Assembly: GCA_026193435.1 (NCBI GenBank)
Contig: JAPHUN010000177.1
Coordinates: 1 to 6,524 of the forward strand
Direction of reading: 5' to 3'
Origin: Chlorobium sp.
GTDB taxonomy: Bacteria > Bacteroidota > Chlorobiia > Chlorobiales > Chlorobiaceae
Length of the DNA stretch: 6,524 nt
The first letter of the stretch is position 1; every line of letters starts with the position of its first letter. The position numbers and the translations under genes were made by a program. Positions 1 to 6,524 of this stretch are shown here, in pieces. The notes below the pieces were generated by a model. The model was not told the DNA's origin and ran no database searches. It was given only the letters and a program-made list of their open reading frames with translations.

Positions 1-540
1 GGAGGGTTCTTACGTTTTGTGCAGGGATTTGTCAATATGAGCCTCAGCCTGAGAGGTCATATTTCAAGCGATGGGGCCGACAGTGGTCAGGAGGACCAGC
101 AGGAATCAGTCAGGGCGTCATCTGAAGAGTACAGCGAGGTAAAGGTGGAAAAAGCCATCTATAAGGAGCGGTATGATCATGATGCATATCGATATGCGGA
201 TTCAAGACTGCCTTGGCAGTTGCGGCTTTCGCTCTATCTGAATTCAAGCAGATATGATCCCCTTGAGCCGGCAACCACGACTGCCCTGTTGAATACCTCT
301 GCCAGAGTCTCTCTTACCGATGTGTGGCAGCTTGGGCTCAATACCGGCTATGATATTGAAAACCAGGAATTCATCTATCCCCAGATTAATCTCTATGGTG
401 ATTTCAAGTGCTGGGATGTGAGCCTGCAATGGGTTCCGAGCGGAGAGTACCGGAGCTATTTCTTTCAGATCGGCATCAAAGCCCCGCATTTGCAGGATAT
501 CAGATTCCGTCAGAGCAGAAGACTCGACAATCAGTCATGA
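1..540 (+). CDS. lptD: C-terminal part of an LptD-like outer-membrane LPS assembly protein (5' end outside window)
   Basis: The frame is open from the first base to the TGA at 538-540, giving 179 residues with no start needed inside the window; the GTG at 19 is internal. After an acidic, Glu/Ser/Gln-rich stretch (about residues 20-60) come alternating polar/hydrophobic segments typical of outer-membrane beta-strands, such as QLRLSLYLNSS and ARVSLTDVWQLGLNTGY. The end, with CWDVSLQWVPSGEYRSYFF followed by an LQDIRF motif, resembles the C-terminus of Bacteroidetes/Chlorobi LptD. In that family a Cys-Trp-(E/D)-(M/V)-S strand is followed by a Lys-Ala-x-x-LQD segment. LptD forms the barrel that inserts lipopolysaccharide into the outer leaflet. 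The family call rests on remembered similarity; another large barrel protein is possible. The gene converges with the hydrolase at 592-1461, 51 bp away. Confidence 0.68.
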   Translation, partial: GGFLRFVQGFVNMSLSLRGHISSDGADSGQEDQQESVRASSEEYSEVKVEKAIYKERYDHDAYRYADSRLPWQLRLSLYLNSSRYDPLEPATTTALLNTSARVSLTDVWQLGLNTGYDIENQEFIYPQINLYGDFKCWDVSLQWVPSGEYRSYFFQIGIKAPHLQDIRFRQSRRLDNQS

Positions 541-565
541 CGGGCGAAATCTGTCATGGCGACCG

Positions 566-588
566 GCACCCCGGGTCTGCCGGGGCGC
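566..588. terminator. GC-rich hairpin between convergent genes, possible weak bidirectional terminator
   Basis: CCCCGG (569-574) and CCGGGG (580-585) form a perfect 6-bp stem around a 5-nt loop, and GC (566-567) can pair with GC (587-588) across an A/C mismatch. It lies in the 51-bp gap between the stop codons of the lptD-like gene and the hydrolase. No T-run follows on either strand, so it is not a classical intrinsic terminator. Confidence 0.3.
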
Positions 589-591
589 GGG

Positions 592-1461
592 TCAGAGCTC
601 ATGCTCCAGAATGTATGCCAATCGCGCGTTGAATGTCTCATGAGCGTCATGATGGATACAGTGCGACGCTTCCGGGATGATAAATGCACCGGCCTGCGGC
701 AGGAGTTCCTGAAATTCAGGGATGATTTTATGCGGCGGCAGCGCACTGTCCTCGGCTCCCCACAACAGGAAAGCCTTGTTCCTGTAATTACAGGGTTTGG
801 GAAGATGTTCAAGAGAAAAGTCATTCGGTCTTCTGGACGGTGAGAGGTAGGACCAGGCTGCGCCTTTGTCCAGAAGCGGTTTGGTGAACTGTTTGATGAG
901 CCGCAGGTTAACTTTTTTCTGATTATAGTAGGTCGGCGTGAGACTCTGGCTGACACCGACAGGGTTGGCGAACGCCGCAAACATGACTTCACCGATAATC
1001 GGTGATGCAATCAGGCCGAAAAGAGCTTTGGCCATAGGGTCCATGGTGTCGCCGAAAAGACCTGAAGGGTTAGCAAGCACCAGCCCTTTCACGACGTCAG
1101 GGTTTTCATGGGCGAAGTAGAGTCCTGATGCGCCGCCCATAGAGTGCCCGATAAGAACGACACTGTCAATTTTCATATACTTCAGGAATAACCGGATCTG
1201 TGAAGCGAAGAGAGAAAGGCTGTATCTGACGTTAGGCTTTTCAGACATGCCGAAGCCTAACAGGTCGATAGCGAGTATGTGATAGTCGGCGAATTCAGGA
1301 ATATTCTCGTCCCAGTGTTCCAGCATTCCCCCATATCCGTGAACAAACAAAAGCGATGGCCTTCCCGGAGTTGACCGGCCGAACTCCCGGTATCGTATTC
1401 GAGCAGTTTTTCCCTTCTCATATTTCCAGTCCAGAAAAAGGTCTTCAGCAAGGTTTTTCAT
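592..1461 (-). CDS. Alpha/beta-fold hydrolase with intact catalytic triad
   Basis: The protein has 289 residues, a normal size for the family. It shows an oxyanion HG motif (FVHGYGG, H41-G42), the [11 protein letters not shown] strand-turn (66-75), a nucleophile elbow GHSMGG with Ser107, a probable acid Asp238 in LLWGAED, and a catalytic His267 in PEASHC. A cap region lies between about 135 and 220. No signal peptide is seen, so it is probably cytoplasmic. The NPSGLFGD segment and the cap part [15 protein letters not shown] resemble pheophytinase/BchO-like hydrolases of photosynthetic organisms. A pigment or other ester substrate is therefore possible but unproven. I chose the ATG at 1461. 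The frame continues to a TTG at 1536, but that would place a TATAAT promoter box inside the gene and adds a poor leader. Only a weak GAGAA precedes the ATG. It is divergent from the Rrf2 gene. Confidence 0.88.
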   Translation of the reverse strand: MKNLAEDLFLDWKYEKGKTARIRYREFGRSTPGRPSLLFVHGYGGMLEHWDENIPEFADYHILAIDLLGFGMSEKPNVRYSLSLFASQIRLFLKYMKIDSVVLIGHSMGGASGLYFAHENPDVVKGLVLANPSGLFGDTMDPMAKALFGLIASPIIGEVMFAAFANPVGVSQSLTPTYYNQKKVNLRLIKQFTKPLLDKGAAWSYLSPSRRPNDFSLEHLPKPCNYRNKAFLLWGAEDSALPPHKIIPEFQELLPQAGAFIIPEASHCIHHDAHETFNARLAYILEHEL

Positions 1462-1495
1462 GATTCGGTTCTCAGTGACAGAAGCTGTTCCGCCT

Positions 1496-1523
1496 ATTAT
1501 AGGTATAGCTGATATATAGTAAA
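1496..1523 (-). promoter_or_regulatory. Sigma70-type promoter for the alpha/beta hydrolase
   Basis: Read on the minus strand, TTTACT (1523-1518) is followed after 16 nt by a perfect TATAAT (1501-1496). This puts the transcription start near 1489, about 28 nt before the ATG at 1461. It supports the shorter hydrolase start. Consensus match is good at -10 and 4/6 at -35. Confidence 0.5.
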
Positions 1524-1542
1524 ATATACAGGCCAATAAATG

Positions 1543-1569
1543 AATTTTTTGTTAAATTGGTTAAAAATT
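1543..1569. promoter_or_regulatory. AT-rich inverted repeat in the divergent region, possible Rrf2 operator
   Basis: AATTTTT (1543-1549) is mirrored by AAAAATT (1563-1569) around a centre at 1556, with two more matching pairs at the centre. A 9-bp-spaced direct repeat GTTAAA (1551-1556, 1560-1565) overlaps it. The site lies between the hydrolase promoter and the Rrf2 start, where an autoregulatory site would be expected. The AT richness means it could arise by chance. Confidence 0.2.
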
Positions 1570-1601
1570 GTCCGGTTTTCGTAACTAATGCGTAGACAAT
1601 A

Positions 1602-2000
1602 ATGCTGCAAGTATCGAGAAAATTTGAATATGGCTTACATGCTGTTGTGTATCTTGCGCGCAGGGAGCCTGGAGAGGTTGTTACGGTCAAGGAGATGGCA
1701 GCGGATATAGGTTTTTCACAGGAATTTTTGGCAAAAGCCTTGCAGCAGCTCAAAAATGCGGGCATTGTTTTATCGGTTCAGGGAGTAAAAGGCGGATACA
1801 TACTTGCCGGATCGCCTGAGGAGATTACAATCTCTGATATCGCAAGAGCAATAGAAGGCCCGCCCCGCCTTATGCGGTGTTCGTCTGAACGTGGAAAGTG
1901 TGAAATAGTGAGCTCATGTTCTAATCGCAGCACCATGTTCAAGCTTGAAAAAAACATCGATGCGCTTATGGCAGACACAAAGGTGTCCGCTCTTCTGTAA
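1602..2000 (+). CDS. Rrf2-family transcriptional regulator, probable Fe-S cluster sensor
   Basis: This 132-residue protein has the usual Rrf2 size and layout. The N-terminus (KFEYGLHAVVYLA) is the family's first helix. A winged helix-turn-helix follows at about 26-54 (VKEMAADIGFSQEFLAKALQQL), then the wing QGVKGGYIL (60-68). The segment ITISDIARAIEGP (75-87) leads to the sensor region. Three cysteines, C93, C100 and C106, have spacing CX6CX5C, close to the CX5CX5C of IscR, where they hold a [2Fe-2S] cluster. It is probably a cytoplasmic dimer that senses iron-sulfur status, redox or nitric oxide; the specific signal cannot be assigned. The ATG at 1602 is preceded by no clear Shine-Dalgarno sequence, but the start of the family homology fits. 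It is divergent from the hydrolase, which it may control. Confidence 0.9.
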   Translation: MLQVSRKFEYGLHAVVYLARREPGEVVTVKEMAADIGFSQEFLAKALQQLKNAGIVLSVQGVKGGYILAGSPEEITISDIARAIEGPPRLMRCSSERGKCEIVSSCSNRSTMFKLEKNIDALMADTKVSALL

Positions 2001-2016
2001 TTCCGGAAAGAAGACG

Positions 2017-2049
2017 CATGGCAGGTGTTTCAGGCGCTCTCACGCCATG
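2017..2049 (+). terminator. Hairpin downstream of the Rrf2 gene, possible terminator
   Basis: CATGGC (2017-2022) pairs with GCCATG (2044-2049), and GTG (2025-2027) with CAC (2041-2043) after a 2-nt bulge, leaving a 13-nt loop. It starts 17 nt after the Rrf2 stop codon. No T-run follows, so termination here is uncertain. Confidence 0.25.
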
Positions 2050-2059
2050 ATAATCCTCG

Positions 2060-2088
2060 TTGTGTTATCCCCTGTTTTCTGTTAGATT
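2060..2088 (+). promoter_or_regulatory. Weak candidate promoter for uvrA
   Basis: TTGTGT (2060-2065) and TAGATT (2083-2088) are separated by 17 nt, with 3/6 and 4/6 matches to the sigma70 consensus. It is the best pair I see in the 170 bp between the Rrf2 stop and uvrA. No LexA-like operator was recognised. Confidence 0.2.
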
Positions 2089-2170
2089 GATGTCCGGTAT
2101 TTCATCCGCTCATGGGTTGGCGTTTCCTGTCGACTCTGCCATTCATTCATTGTTGATATAACAGAACGTG

Positions 2171-5029
2171 ATGCAGAAAAAGAGAGCTGTTTCGGGAGAA
2201 GACCTGTCCCTTCCCGATATTGTCATGAAAGGTGTCGGTACACATAACCTGAAGAATATATCTGTACGGATTCCCAGAAATAAATTTGTCGTCATTACCG
2301 GGGTCAGCGGTTCGGGGAAATCAAGTCTTGCCTTTGATACTCTTTACGCTGAAGGACATCGAAGGTATGTTGAGTCACTCTCCGCATATATTCGCCAGTT
2401 TCTGGAACGAATGCCCAGGCCGGATATCGCATCAATAGAAGGAATCGCCCCCGCGATTGCCATTGAACAAAAAGCCATCCCGAGGAATCCGCGTTCGACA
2501 GTAGGTACCGTTTCGGAAATCTATGATTATCTCAGGCTGCTTTTTGCCCGGATAGGAAAGATCTATTCTGAGGATACCAATGAGCTCGTGCTGAAGCACG
2601 CGCCTGAAGATGTCGGCATTCAGGCAGACTTTCTCGAGAAAGGAACCCGTTTTTTTGTCGGTTTCCCCTTTCCGTGTCATACAGATGTTGCCCGGCATCG
2701 TTGTCCGGTTGATGAGGAATTGCATAATCTTCTGCAGAAAGGCTTTTTTCGTCTGATATACCAGGACAAGGTGCTCGACATCAATGACGCTTCGGTTCGT
2801 GAGCGCATTGCCGGTATGCGTGCCGATGAGATATCGGAGGTTCTGGTACTTGTCGACCGGTTCAAGGCTGTTGGAGATGAAAAAACAATGAGCAGGGTGT
2901 CCCAGGCGGCTGAAATCAGTTTCAACGAGTCGAGCGGATACGCCGTGCTGAAAGTTGCAGGCGGCAAGACCTTTCGTTTCAGCGACCGTCTTGAATTGAA
3001 CGGCGTTGAATATCAGGATCCTACACCGCAGCTTTTTGCCTTTAATTCCCCGCTCGGAGCATGTCCGGAGTGTCAGGGCTTCGGAAGACTTGCAGGCATT
3101 GACGAAGATACGGTAGTGCCGAACAGATCGTTAAGTCTTGCAGAAGGGGCCATTGCATGCTGGAACTCAGAGAAGTACCGCAGACATCTCAGAAAGCTGC
3201 TCGAGATTGCCCGGGAGGTCGGGATTCCTGTTGACCGGCCCTACGAGAAGCTGTCTCATGTTCATAAGGATCTCATCTGGAAGGGCATAAAACGGAAGGG
3301 ATACAAGGGTATCCGGCCTTTTTTTGCGGAAATAGAAAAGGACGCGGGATATAAAATGCATCTGCGGGTATTTCTCAGCCGATACAGGGGATATGCTGTC
3401 TGTACTGCTTGTGAAGGCAGCAGAGTAAAGCCGGAAGCGAGGTGTGTGCGGGTTTCCGGTAAAAACATCGGTGAGGTCAGCAGGATGAACCTTGCGGAAG
3501 CTCAAGGTTTTTTCAGTGATCTTGCTATATCTCCATTCGACAGGAAGGTTGCGGGAGCTGTTCTGCTTGAAATTCAGAAACGCCTGAGATATATGCTCGA
3601 TGTCGGTCTTGAATATCTGACTCTTGACCGGCTTACCCATACGTTGAGCGGAGGGGAGTTTCAGCGGATCAACCTTTCAACCTCTCTCGGATCACCTCTT
3701 GTCGGAGCGATGTATATTCTTGACGAACCAAGTATCGGCCTGCATCAGAGCGACTCAGCACGGTTGATCGGTTTGCTGAAGCGGTTACGTGATCTTGGAA
3801 ATACGGTGGTTGTTGTCGAGCATGACCGGGAGATTATGGAGGAGGCGGACGAGATAATAGATCTTGGCCCGAGAGCCGGCAGGATGGGGGGGGAGGTTGT
3901 TTTTCATGGAACGCCTGACGCTATTCTCGAAACCGGAAATTCGCTCACGGCAGAGTATCTTACCGGAAGAAAAATCATACCTGTTCCATCAAAAAGGCGA
4001 GAGCCTGATTTTTCACAATGCATCGAGATCACCGGCGCCATGCAGAACAACCTCAAGAGTATCGATGTGCGATTTCCTCTGGGGATCATGATCTGTGTGA
4101 CAGGTGTCAGCGGCTCGGGTAAGTCAACGCTTGTCAATGATATTCTTAACAAAGGGATTGTCCGGGCAAAAGAACATTCAGGGGATAAAGCCGGAACCCA
4201 CCGTCGTATTACCGGAACGGAGCTGGTGCATGCTGTTGAGCATGTAGACCAGTCACCGATCGGCAAGTCAAGCAGAAGCAACCCCGTGACCTATCTGAAG
4301 ATTTTTGATGATATCCGGAGCCTTTTTTCCCGGACAAGAGACGCCAGATCAAGAGGATGGAAACAGGGATACTTTTCATTTAATATTCCCGGTGGTCGTT
4401 GTGAAGCCTGTGCCGGAGAAGGTACTGTTCGGATTGAGATGCAGTTTCTTGCCGATATCGAAGCCGTATGCGAAGAGTGCGGGGGTAAACGCTATAAAAG
4501 CGATACGCTTGATATTCGCTTCAAGGGATTATCCATCTCTGACGTTCTGGAGCTCACCGTGGAGGAGGCTCTGGATGTTTTTTCTTCTGAAAAAACCATT
4601 CATCGCAAGCTCAGGGTTCTCGATGAGGTCGGGCTTGGCTACATCCGTCTGGGCCAGTCATCCAACACGCTTTCCGGAGGAGAAGCGCAGCGGCTCAAGC
4701 TGGCCTATTTTATCGCGAAGGCTGATGTGGAACACACGCTCTTTATTTTTGACGAACCGACGACAGGGCTTCATTTTGAGGATATTCTTAAACTGATTGA
4801 TTGTTTTGAAAGGCTTCTGAAGCAGAATAACTCGCTGGTGATCATAGAGCACAATCCGGACATTATAAAACAGGCCGACTGGGTGATTGATCTCGGCCCC
4901 GGCGCCGGAGACAAGGGTGGGGAAATTGTTGCACAAGGAACACCTGAATCGATATGCAGAAATTCAGCCTCTCTTACCGGTCTTCATCTGAAGCCCTGGC
5001 TTGAAGGGGGGAGTGAAAAGAAACAGTGA
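2171..5029 (+). CDS. uvrA: Excinuclease ABC subunit A (UvrA), Bacteroidetes/Chlorobi type
   Basis: UvrA is the damage-recognition ATPase of nucleotide excision repair; it loads UvrB onto lesions. The 952-residue product has both ABC modules intact. The first has Walker A GVSGSGKS (44-51, K50), signature LSGGEFQR (492-499) and Walker B with D518-E519. The second has Walker A GVSGSGKS (645-652, K651), signature LSGGEAQR (834-841) and Walker B with D861-E862. Zinc ligand pairs are C298/C301 with C411/C414, and C744/C747 with C767/C770 (CX2C-X19-CX2C). The CPxCG motif found in many UvrAs after LLFARxG is absent: here RIGKIYSEDTNELV (from residue 127) replaces it. That replacement and the GKSSRSNPVTY segment match Bacteroidetes-type UvrA. 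The start is the ATG at 2171 or the adjoining GTG at 2168; an in-frame TAA at 2159 rules out anything longer. No Shine-Dalgarno sequence is evident. It appears monocistronic. Confidence 0.97.
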   Translation: MQKKRAVSGEDLSLPDIVMKGVGTHNLKNISVRIPRNKFVVITGVSGSGKSSLAFDTLYAEGHRRYVESLSAYIRQFLERMPRPDIASIEGIAPAIAIEQKAIPRNPRSTVGTVSEIYDYLRLLFARIGKIYSEDTNELVLKHAPEDVGIQADFLEKGTRFFVGFPFPCHTDVARHRCPVDEELHNLLQKGFFRLIYQDKVLDINDASVRERIAGMRADEISEVLVLVDRFKAVGDEKTMSRVSQAAEISFNESSGYAVLKVAGGKTFRFSDRLELNGVEYQDPTPQLFAFNSPLGACPECQGFGRLAGIDEDTVVPNRSLSLAEGAIACWNSEKYRRHLRKLLEIAREVGIPVDRPYEKLSHVHKDLIWKGIKRKGYKGIRPFFAEIEKDAGYKMHLRVFLSRYRGYAVCTACEGSRVKPEARCVRVSGKNIGEVSRMNLAEAQGFFSDLAISPFDRKVAGAVLLEIQKRLRYMLDVGLEYLTLDRLTHTLSGGEFQRINLSTSLGSPLVGAMYILDEPSIGLHQSDSARLIGLLKRLRDLGNTVVVVEHDREIMEEADEIIDLGPRAGRMGGEVVFHGTPDAILETGNSLTAEYLTGRKIIPVPSKRREPDFSQCIEITGAMQNNLKSIDVRFPLGIMICVTGVSGSGKSTLVNDILNKGIVRAKEHSGDKAGTHRRITGTELVHAVEHVDQSPIGKSSRSNPVTYLKIFDDIRSLFSRTRDARSRGWKQGYFSFNIPGGRCEACAGEGTVRIEMQFLADIEAVCEECGGKRYKSDTLDIRFKGLSISDVLELTVEEALDVFSSEKTIHRKLRVLDEVGLGYIRLGQSSNTLSGGEAQRLKLAYFIAKADVEHTLFIFDEPTTGLHFEDILKLIDCFERLLKQNNSLVIIEHNPDIIKQADWVIDLGPGAGDKGGEIVAQGTPESICRNSASLTGLHLKPWLEGGSEKKQ

Positions 5030-5094
5030 CAAGTGACGAGTAGGGAAGATACAGGTTTTTTTTTCTCGTCACTCGTTACTTCTTTGCCTGTCAC
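5025..5094. repeat. Inverted cluster of GTGACRA-like heptamers forming a long hairpin
   Basis: On the plus strand, heptamers run GTGACAA (5026-5032), GTGACGA (5033-5039) and a degenerate GTAGGGA (5040-5046). On the minus strand the same unit appears as GTGACGA (5072-5066), GTAACGA (5079-5073) and GTGACAG (5094-5088). The arms 5025-5040 and 5065-5080 can pair over 16 positions with one mismatch and one G-U pair, around a 24-nt loop ending in nine Ts (5056-5064). The uvrA stop codon lies inside the first heptamer, and the minus-strand gene stops one base beyond the last. It may act as a transcript-end structure for both convergent genes, but the T-run lies in the loop rather than after the stem, unlike a normal terminator. 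Confidence 0.7.
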
Positions 5095-5095
5095 G

Positions 5096-5392
5096 TTATT
5101 GTTCGAAGTTGTGATCAGGAGGATCGTCTTCAAGCGCTCCTCCGTGCAGTCTTATGTGTGGAAAATGAGATGTTGAGGTTCTTTCAACCCATACGTCCCC
5201 TCCCTTTTCCGCGATTTTTTCATTTTCATCCACTGAAAGCCTGTTTTTTGCAAGGGCAATAATTTCCGAAAGGATCTCACCTCCTGCACGATCCTTCCCG
5301 GTAGCGGTATTGTCGCTCATTTTCGACAGGATGCTTTCATATTTTTCTTCCGTGATTTTTCCTATGGTGCTGTAGAGCTTTTCATTATCCAT
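5096..5392 (-). CDS. Small acidic protein of unknown function
   Basis: I do not recognise this 98-residue protein. The N-terminal half is charged and probably helical (EEKYESILSKMSD, 15-27; GGEILSEIIALAKNRL, 37-52). The tail is rich in His, Asp and Pro, with HFPHIRLHGG (76-85) then EDDPPDHNFEQ. There are no cysteines, membrane segment or signal peptide, so it is likely cytoplasmic. The ATG at 5392 is the only usable start, because an in-frame TAA lies 18 bases upstream with no other start codon between. No good Shine-Dalgarno sequence precedes it. It converges on uvrA and is divergent from groES. It is supported by protein-like composition and by filling the space between two known genes with little overlap, but a chance frame cannot be fully excluded. 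Confidence 0.65.
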   Translation of the reverse strand: MDNEKLYSTIGKITEEKYESILSKMSDNTATGKDRAGGEILSEIIALAKNRLSVDENEKIAEKGGDVWVERTSTSHFPHIRLHGGALEDDPPDHNFEQ

Positions 5393-5478
5393 GAATACAA
5401 GGTCTTGTTAGTCGTAATTTGCTATAGCATAATGATATAACCTGCGGTTTCGTTCCCTCGCATGCAGGAGAAAATTAT

Positions 5479-5507
5479 TTGGCAGGAATGAATATTTTTC
5501 TCATATT
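5479..5507 (+). promoter_or_regulatory. Candidate promoter of the groES-groEL operon
   Basis: TTGGCA (5479-5484, 5/6 to consensus) and CATATT (5502-5507, 4/6) are separated by 17 nt. Transcription would begin near 5514, at the left edge of the CIRCE element. This is the usual arrangement, in which bound HrcA covers the start site, and it leaves a leader of about 110 nt before groES. Confidence 0.45.
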
Positions 5508-5512
5508 TGAGT

Positions 5513-5547
5513 GCTGTTAGCACTCGGTGTTGTAGAGTGCTAACAGC
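5513..5547. promoter_or_regulatory. CIRCE operator (HrcA repressor binding site)
   Basis: TTAGCACTC (5517-5525), nine bases, then GAGTGCTAA (5535-5543) is a perfect match to the CIRCE consensus. The inverted repeat extends to 13 perfect base pairs per arm, from GCTG at 5513 to CAGC ending at 5547. HrcA binds CIRCE and represses chaperonin operons until heat or protein misfolding ties up GroEL. It lies 76 bp upstream of groES. An extra half-site GAGTGCT at 5509-5515 overlaps the left arm. Confidence 0.97.
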
Positions 5548-5623
5548 GGGTGGATGAGCGTTTCCACTAAAAGATAAGTATAACGAACATTTGTATTCTA
5601 TAAACTAAACTGACGAAGGAAAG

Positions 5624-6524
<901 letters not shown>

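Noticed and set aside
531..1010. Minus-strand open frame of 159 codons overlapping the hydrolase
   Set aside because: The hydrolase frame on the same strand has an intact catalytic triad; the other product is Arg/Ser-rich and non-protein-like.
1462..1536. N-terminal extension of the hydrolase from a TTG at 1536
   Set aside because: It would include the TATAAT promoter box in coding sequence, uses a rare start, and adds 25 residues outside the conserved fold.
1588..1602. Four-codon leader (Met-Arg-Arg-Gln) whose TAA overlaps the Rrf2 ATG
   Set aside because: There is no ribosome binding site and it is too short to separate from chance, although the TAATG overlap would allow translational coupling.
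3167..3640. Minus-strand open frame of 157 codons inside uvrA
   Set aside because: It is entirely antisense to conserved UvrA sequence, shows no recognisable domain, and has composition expected of a shadow frame.
4305..4796. Plus-strand open frame of 163 codons inside uvrA in another frame
   Set aside because: It overlaps the zinc-finger and second ATPase region of UvrA, which is clearly the coding frame; the alternative product resembles nothing.
5421..5428. Palindrome GCTATAGC upstream of the small minus-strand gene
   Set aside because: An isolated 8-bp palindrome in AT-rich DNA is common by chance, and I could find no matching -35 box around it.

Overview
The window looks like chromosomal DNA from a green sulfur bacterium (Chlorobiaceae, Chlorobium or Prosthecochloris-like). 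This is inferred from three things: a UvrA of the Bacteroidetes/Chlorobi type, an LptD C-terminus resembling that of the same superphylum, and a CIRCE-controlled groES-groEL operon. I cannot name the species from sequence alone. No phage, transposon, CRISPR, tRNA or rRNA feature is visible, and the content reads as ordinary core genome.

Layout: (1) 1-540 (+) is the 3' end of a large outer-membrane beta-barrel gene, probably lptD. (2) 592-1461 (-) converges on it and encodes a complete alpha/beta hydrolase with an intact Ser-Asp-His triad. (3) 1602-2000 (+) is divergent from the hydrolase and encodes an Rrf2-family regulator with three clustered cysteines, probably an Fe-S sensor. The 140-bp gap between them holds a good minus-strand promoter and a possible operator. 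(4) 2171-5029 (+) is a full-length uvrA for nucleotide excision repair. (5) The 66-bp gap after uvrA is filled by short GTGACRA-like heptamers in inverted orientation that can form a long hairpin. (6) 5096-5392 (-) is a 98-residue protein of unknown function. (7) The last segment is the heat-shock chaperonin operon: a candidate promoter, a perfect extended CIRCE operator (HrcA site), groES, and the first third of groEL, cut by the window edge.

The genes do not form one pathway. The clear functional unit is groES-groEL under HrcA control. The hydrolase and the Rrf2 gene may form a regulator-target pair because they share a divergent control region, but this is only inferred from position. No new multi-gene system was found. 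The most unusual non-coding items are the inverted heptamer cluster behind uvrA and an extra CIRCE half-site that overlaps the main operator. No gene-free stretch exceeds 300 bases; the longest is 5393-5623, which carries the groES control region.
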